The translations under genes and the position numbers were made by a program. The notes beneath the pieces are model-generated. The model had not been told where the DNA came from. It saw only the letters and a list, made by a program, of their open reading frames with translations, and did not search any database. A stretch of 64,000 nt of DNA from UBA830 sp002295635 (GTDB lineage Bacteria > Pseudomonadota > Alphaproteobacteria > MPNO01 > UBA830), in assembly GCA_002295635.1 (NCBI GenBank), contig DBHK01000003.1:1-64000 (forward strand), in the 5' to 3' direction. Below are positions 60,180 through 64,000 of the stretch, piece after piece (position 1 is the first letter of the stretch; every line of letters begins with the position of its first letter).

Positions 60180-61814
60180 TTAGGTTGGAATGTTGACAGG
60201 AGCAAGTGGAACTTCTCCGACTATAAGGTCGGCAGCGCGGTCCGCGAAGGCCATTGTCGGTGCGTTGATATTACCCCCTAGCATATCCGGGAAAATAGAC
60301 GCATCGATTACCCGTAAATTCTCGGTTCCATGGACCCGCATTTCCGGGTCTACGACTGCCCATTCATCTGTATTGGCACCCATTTTGCATGTGCCGAGCG
60401 GATGATGGACTGTCCATGCCGTCCTTTTAATGAATTCATCAAAAGACTCGTCTGCTGGTTGGATTTCTGGCCCACGGAACTTATCCAGTGCCTTCTGACT
60501 GGCAATTTCCCTGACGATTTCGATGCCCTCGCGGAGCAGTTCCCGGTCTTCAGGTTCTGATAAAAATTTTTGATAGATAAGAGCATGATCGGCCGGGTTG
60601 CTGGACGCCAGTTTAAGTTCCCCCCGACTTTTCGGATGCAGTACGACGGGCCGGACCATGAAGGCATCTTTCGGTTTCGGTCTGTATCCGGGAAACCAAG
60701 GTTGCGATTCCGGCGGGATGAACCGCGCTAGCAATTGTAGATCGGGCTGGGGCAGGTCTTCTCTAGTCTTAATATATCCGGTTAACGGTCCAGGCATTTC
60801 AGTCGCGAATCCCTTACCAAGGAAATAAGCCTGTGCCATTGACAGAAGCAGGCGATCCCAACGTAGCCTACCTACGAACGGACCATCGCCGATACGTTCA
60901 TACTCCACGCCGACAGATAGATGATCTTGGAGGTTTTGACCTACGCCTTTCAGGTCGACTGCGACACTGATTCCGTGTTCGTTTAAGTGATCTCCGTTCC
61001 CGATCCCGGAAAGCATTAGGAGTTGTGGGGAATTAATGACACCGCCGGAAATGATGACTTCTCGCTCTGAATAAACGGCGGTTAATGGGCCACCCTCGAC
61101 GGCGGAATATTCGACGCCTGTAGCTTTGTTGCCTTCAAGCAATACTTTGTGAACAAGCTTTTTAGTTATTACGGTCAGGTTTGATCTTTTCATCGCGGGA
61201 TAAAGGTACGCAACTGCTGAACTGCATCGTTTACCATTTCGGATGGTTGACTGAAGCGTACCTAGTCCCTCATTCTGCACACCGTTATAATCGGGCGTAC
61301 GGGCATAACCGGCCTGTTCGCCTGCGTTCAGCCACGCTTCATGCAATGGATCAGGAAATTTATTTTCGATGGTGGACAGCGGACCACCTGTGCCTCGGAG
61401 GGGTAGGTCTCCTTTTTCCCAATCCTCGGCTTTGATGAAGTAAGGCAGTATGTCGGCGTAGGACCATCCAACACAGCCGTTCCGCGACCAGCGGTCATAG
61501 TCTTCGCGATGACAGCGAACATAGGCCATTGCGTTAATTGATGATGATCCGCCCAGAACCTTTCCGCGTGCGCATTCCACCTTGCGGTTGTCGAAGTTGG
61601 CTTCTTCTTCGGTGAAGTAGCCCCAGTCGTACAGACGTTCGAAAAGAATTTTTCCCCAGCCCAGCGGGACGCGGATGATCGGGTTGCGGTCACTTCCGCC
61701 GGCTTCGATCAGCAGGACCTGGGTATCGGGATTTTCAGTCAGCCGGTTGGCCAGCGTGCAGCCCGCTGATCCCGCGCCGATGATGATATAGTCGTATGTT
61801 TTCGCGTTGCTCAT
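60180..61814 (-). CDS. GMC-family FAD-dependent oxidoreductase (choline-dehydrogenase-like)
   Basis: The protein has 544 residues. FAD motif GAGSAG at residues 13–18, GMC signature segments GKVLGGSSSINAM and SGGVINSPQLLMLSGIG, and the catalytic His in VHHPLGTCKMG are all there, with a conserved Asn (GGNINAPTMAF) at the end. It oxidises a primary alcohol such as an aryl or aliphatic alcohol. Located between the VOC and monooxygenase genes, it is likely part of the aromatic/alcohol catabolic cluster. Confidence 0.92.
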   Translation of the reverse strand: MSNAKTYDYIIIGAGSAGCTLANRLTENPDTQVLLIEAGGSDRNPIIRVPLGWGKILFERLYDWGYFTEEEANFDNRKVECARGKVLGGSSSINAMAYVRCHREDYDRWSRNGCVGWSYADILPYFIKAEDWEKGDLPLRGTGGPLSTIENKFPDPLHEAWLNAGEQAGYARTPDYNGVQNEGLGTLQSTIRNGKRCSSAVAYLYPAMKRSNLTVITKKLVHKVLLEGNKATGVEYSAVEGGPLTAVYSEREVIISGGVINSPQLLMLSGIGNGDHLNEHGISVAVDLKGVGQNLQDHLSVGVEYERIGDGPFVGRLRWDRLLLSMAQAYFLGKGFATEMPGPLTGYIKTREDLPQPDLQLLARFIPPESQPWFPGYRPKPKDAFMVRPVVLHPKSRGELKLASSNPADHALIYQKFLSEPEDRELLREGIEIVREIASQKALDKFRGPEIQPADESFDEFIKRTAWTVHHPLGTCKMGANTDEWAVVDPEMRVHGTENLRVIDASIFPDMLGGNINAPTMAFADRAADLIVGEVPLAPVNIPT

Positions 61815-62000
61815 TTTTTATTCCTGCGAATTGATCTTGATAATATTGGATAGGATAGCACACGGTTTTCATGCCCCAATAGACCTCACGGCAAGATTAG
61901 TGAACCTCACTATCAAATAATCTAATCCAATGATTTGGTCCCGATTCGCTGTGACTCACATCTAGACCTACACAGGGCTATAATACCGTTGAGACTTTCT

Positions 62001-63650
62001 ATGCGGAACAACCCAATGACCGAAACACCCATCGTGATCGTCGGAGGCGGGCCTGTCGGCTTAAATCTTGCCTTGGACTTGGCCTGGCGACAGGTGCCCT
62101 GCATGTTAGTTAATCAGGGGAAAACGACAGCAGATCATCCACAGGGTAACACCAATAATGCGCGAACAATGGAAATCTACCGACGGCTTGGTATCGCCGA
62201 TAGAATTCGGGACGTGGGGCTGCCGATAGATCATTGCGGCGACGCGATTTTCGTCACGCGGATAAATGCTCATGAAATTGGACGTATCAAAATACCCAGC
62301 GTCCGAGATCGTCTGAAACCGGGGTCCATCGATCTGGAACTTGGCCCCGAGCCTCTGCAACGTGCCTCTCAGATGTTCGTAGAAAGGGTACTGAAAGAAG
62401 AGCTTGATACCAAGGCTACCGTGGATATGCGGTTTGGCTGGAAAATGATTTCGTTCGAACCTTCAGACGAGGCGGTTATTGTCGAAATCCAGAATATTGA
62501 TACTGGCAAAATTGAGACCGTCTCCTGCGGATATCTGGTGGGTTGCGACGGCGGTCGCAGCACAGTCCGACGCAGCCTCGGTATTGAATACGTCGGTAAG
62601 TCAGGCGAAGAAGTCGATTTCATGATGGGCCAGATGCTGTCGGTCTATTTTCACGCTCCCGCACTTTACGACGTAATGAAGACCGATGCGCCATGGCAAT
62701 TTCATTCAATGAATCCCCAAGGCCGAGCCTCAATTGTTGCGTTGGACGGGAAAGGACATTTTCTTACCTGGGCTAAGCTGGAACCGGGACAAGACGCCTA
62801 TTCGATAGATCCTCGCCCCTATATCTGGCGCGTGGTCGGGGAAGAAATACCGGTAAATATACTTTCGTCTAAACCGTGGCAGGCAGGTTTGTCATTGGTT
62901 GCCAATGAATATCAGCGGGGTCGTGTGATCCTAGCAGGCGATTCTGTGCATCTGTTCACACCCACCGGCGGGTTCGGAATGAATACTGGCGTCGGCGATG
63001 CCGAAAATCTTGGCTGGAAGCTGGAAGCATGGAATAGCGGCTGGGCGGGTGATCGTCTGATCGGTACCTACGAGTGCGAGCGCCGCCCGGTAGCTATCCG
63101 CAACCTCGCTCAGTCCTATGCATTGGCGCAAGATAAGTCTGCACTTTCGGTTCCTCCCGCAATTGAGGACGAAACACCCGAAGGTGAGGCGTTAAGGGCA
63201 GATCTCGGTATTCGCACCGAAAAGACCCTGGCGGAAGAGTACTATTGTATGGGTATCCAACTCGGCGCGCGATATGACGGTTCCCCTTTAATATGTGCCG
63301 AGCATGGTGATGTTCCGGTAAGCGATCCCTTCACTTATATTCCAACTGCGTGGCCTGGGGGTCGCGCACCACATTGTTGGCTGGCAGACGGCACAGCGCT
63401 GTTCGACCATTTCGGCAAGGGGTTCACCCTACTTCGCCTCGGGAGTTCCATAGCTGATACATCGGCTCTAGAGCGGGTAGCTGAAGAAAAAGGCGTGCCG
63501 CTAAGCATTTTCTCGGTCGACAACCCACAGATCCGCGCCCTGTATGAAGCAGATCTGGCGCTTATACGGCCGGACCAATACGTGGCATGGCGCGGAGAGG
63601 CAGTGCCGGATAACCCGTCGGCTTTGATTGATTGTGTGAGGGGTGCCTGA
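62001..63650 (+). CDS. FAD-dependent aromatic monooxygenase (PHBH/MhpA type)
   Basis: The protein has about 550 residues (ATG at 62001; 62016 is an equally good start). The three group A flavin hydroxylase motifs are present: GGGPVG near residue 13, VGCDGGRSTVRR (DG motif), and GDSVHLFTPTGGFGMNTGVGDAENL (GD motif). A thioredoxin-like C-terminal domain follows. The enzyme should hydroxylate an aromatic or phenolic compound with NAD(P)H and O2. Confidence 0.91.
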   Translation: MRNNPMTETPIVIVGGGPVGLNLALDLAWRQVPCMLVNQGKTTADHPQGNTNNARTMEIYRRLGIADRIRDVGLPIDHCGDAIFVTRINAHEIGRIKIPSVRDRLKPGSIDLELGPEPLQRASQMFVERVLKEELDTKATVDMRFGWKMISFEPSDEAVIVEIQNIDTGKIETVSCGYLVGCDGGRSTVRRSLGIEYVGKSGEEVDFMMGQMLSVYFHAPALYDVMKTDAPWQFHSMNPQGRASIVALDGKGHFLTWAKLEPGQDAYSIDPRPYIWRVVGEEIPVNILSSKPWQAGLSLVANEYQRGRVILAGDSVHLFTPTGGFGMNTGVGDAENLGWKLEAWNSGWAGDRLIGTYECERRPVAIRNLAQSYALAQDKSALSVPPAIEDETPEGEALRADLGIRTEKTLAEEYYCMGIQLGARYDGSPLICAEHGDVPVSDPFTYIPTAWPGGRAPHCWLADGTALFDHFGKGFTLLRLGSSIADTSALERVAEEKGVPLSIFSVDNPQIRALYEADLALIRPDQYVAWRGEAVPDNPSALIDCVRGA

Positions 63651-63787
63651 CCCTCGGCGCACCGTTTGTTACTCATTTCCCGATTTGATTATCTCAACCT
63701 TTTTCTTATACCCTTCCATCTCCGGACCAGCCCTGTATTCTAACAGTACTTTGGGTAACATCGAATTTAGATGAGGGACTATAGGCG

Positions 63788-64000
63788 ATGCCCATAGAAG
63801 TAGATTGGTGCAAATACGACGTTGTTGTCGTAGGGTCCGGCGGCGCGGGCAGCCACGCGGCACAGGCCGCTGCGGCTAATGGTGCGCGTGTACTGGTGGT
63901 TTCTAAAGATCCTATCGGATGTTCGGATACCAAGATTTCCGAGGGTATCGCGACAGTTCGAGAATCTGGGTCAGACGATGATTCGGAGGAAACGCTGTCG
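63788..64000 (+). CDS. FAD-dependent dehydrogenase, fumarate-reductase-like (5' part only)
   Basis: An open frame of 71 codons begins at the ATG at 63788 and runs off the window. The N-terminus contains KYDVVVVGSGGAGSHAA, a dinucleotide-binding fold with the GxGGAG pattern typical of FrdA/SdhA/aspartate-oxidase flavoproteins, followed by VLVVSKDPIGCSDT, which contacts FAD. It is in the same direction as the monooxygenase gene 137 bases before it. The full domain set and exact substrate cannot be seen. Confidence 0.75.
   Translation, partial: MPIEVDWCKYDVVVVGSGGAGSHAAQAAAANGARVLVVSKDPIGCSDTKISEGIATVRESGSDDDSEETLS

Overview
The window looks like a chromosomal segment from an alphaproteobacterium, probably a metabolically versatile free-living heterotroph; the exact order is not decidable by eye. 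The evidence is a SAM-II riboswitch in front of metZ, the block ctaA–metZ–apaG and the run argD–argF–hslO–lipoprotein, all arrangements I associate with Alphaproteobacteria. Base composition is moderate, apart from an AT-richer patch at about 37.5–40.3 kb. I see no CRISPR array, rRNA or complete transposon.

Layout. 0–6.7 kb: the 3' end of a tRNA (probably Arg), a BenE-type transporter, a HupE/UreJ protein, a BisC/DMSO-reductase-type molybdoenzyme, a TauD-type dioxygenase, a cupin and a SnoaL-like protein. 6.7–14.9 kb, mostly minus strand: CoxG plus a large xanthine-dehydrogenase-type subunit, a DMT exporter, an SDR, an MFS carrier and fhs, preceded by a structured leader that ends in an intrinsic terminator. 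15.2–18.3 kb: a large MscS channel and an orphan ABC-2 permease. 18.4–21.1 kb: a Rieske dioxygenase alpha/beta pair with two small proteins. 21.3–32.3 kb is the housekeeping core: argD, argF, hslO, a lipoprotein, trkH, apaG, metZ, ctaA and a DinG-like Fe-S helicase. 32.5–37 kb: an acyl-CoA dehydrogenase, a class III CoA-transferase, a MaoC-like hydratase and an N-formylglutamate amidohydrolase.

37.4–40.3 kb is a decayed integration site at tRNA-Val(GAC). Two separated pieces of one tyrosine recombinase bracket a secreted M23 peptidase and a cysteine-rich CPXCG protein, followed by a Lys/Ala-rich small protein and a secreted polysaccharide-lyase-like protein. 40.7–51.3 kb is a compact catabolic island: an ABM-type protein, an aldehyde dehydrogenase, an SDR, a cupin, an SsuABC/NMT1-type ABC importer, a complete CoxL–CoxS–CoxM-type molybdenum hydroxylase and a second copy of the cupin. 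51.4–55.8 kb: a DMT transporter, an O-antigen-ligase-type protein and glnS. 55.8–64 kb is an oxidative catabolic cluster: a ThDP enzyme, a second Rieske alpha/beta pair, a VOC protein, a GMC oxidoreductase, a PHBH-type monooxygenase and the start of an FrdA-like flavoprotein.

The strongest leads are the CoxLSM + ABC + duplicated-cupin island (an uptake-and-oxidation pathway with no assigned substrate), the structured attenuator-like leader of fhs, and the split integrase with cargo at tRNA-Val. Base pairings were read by eye and no folding or database search was run.
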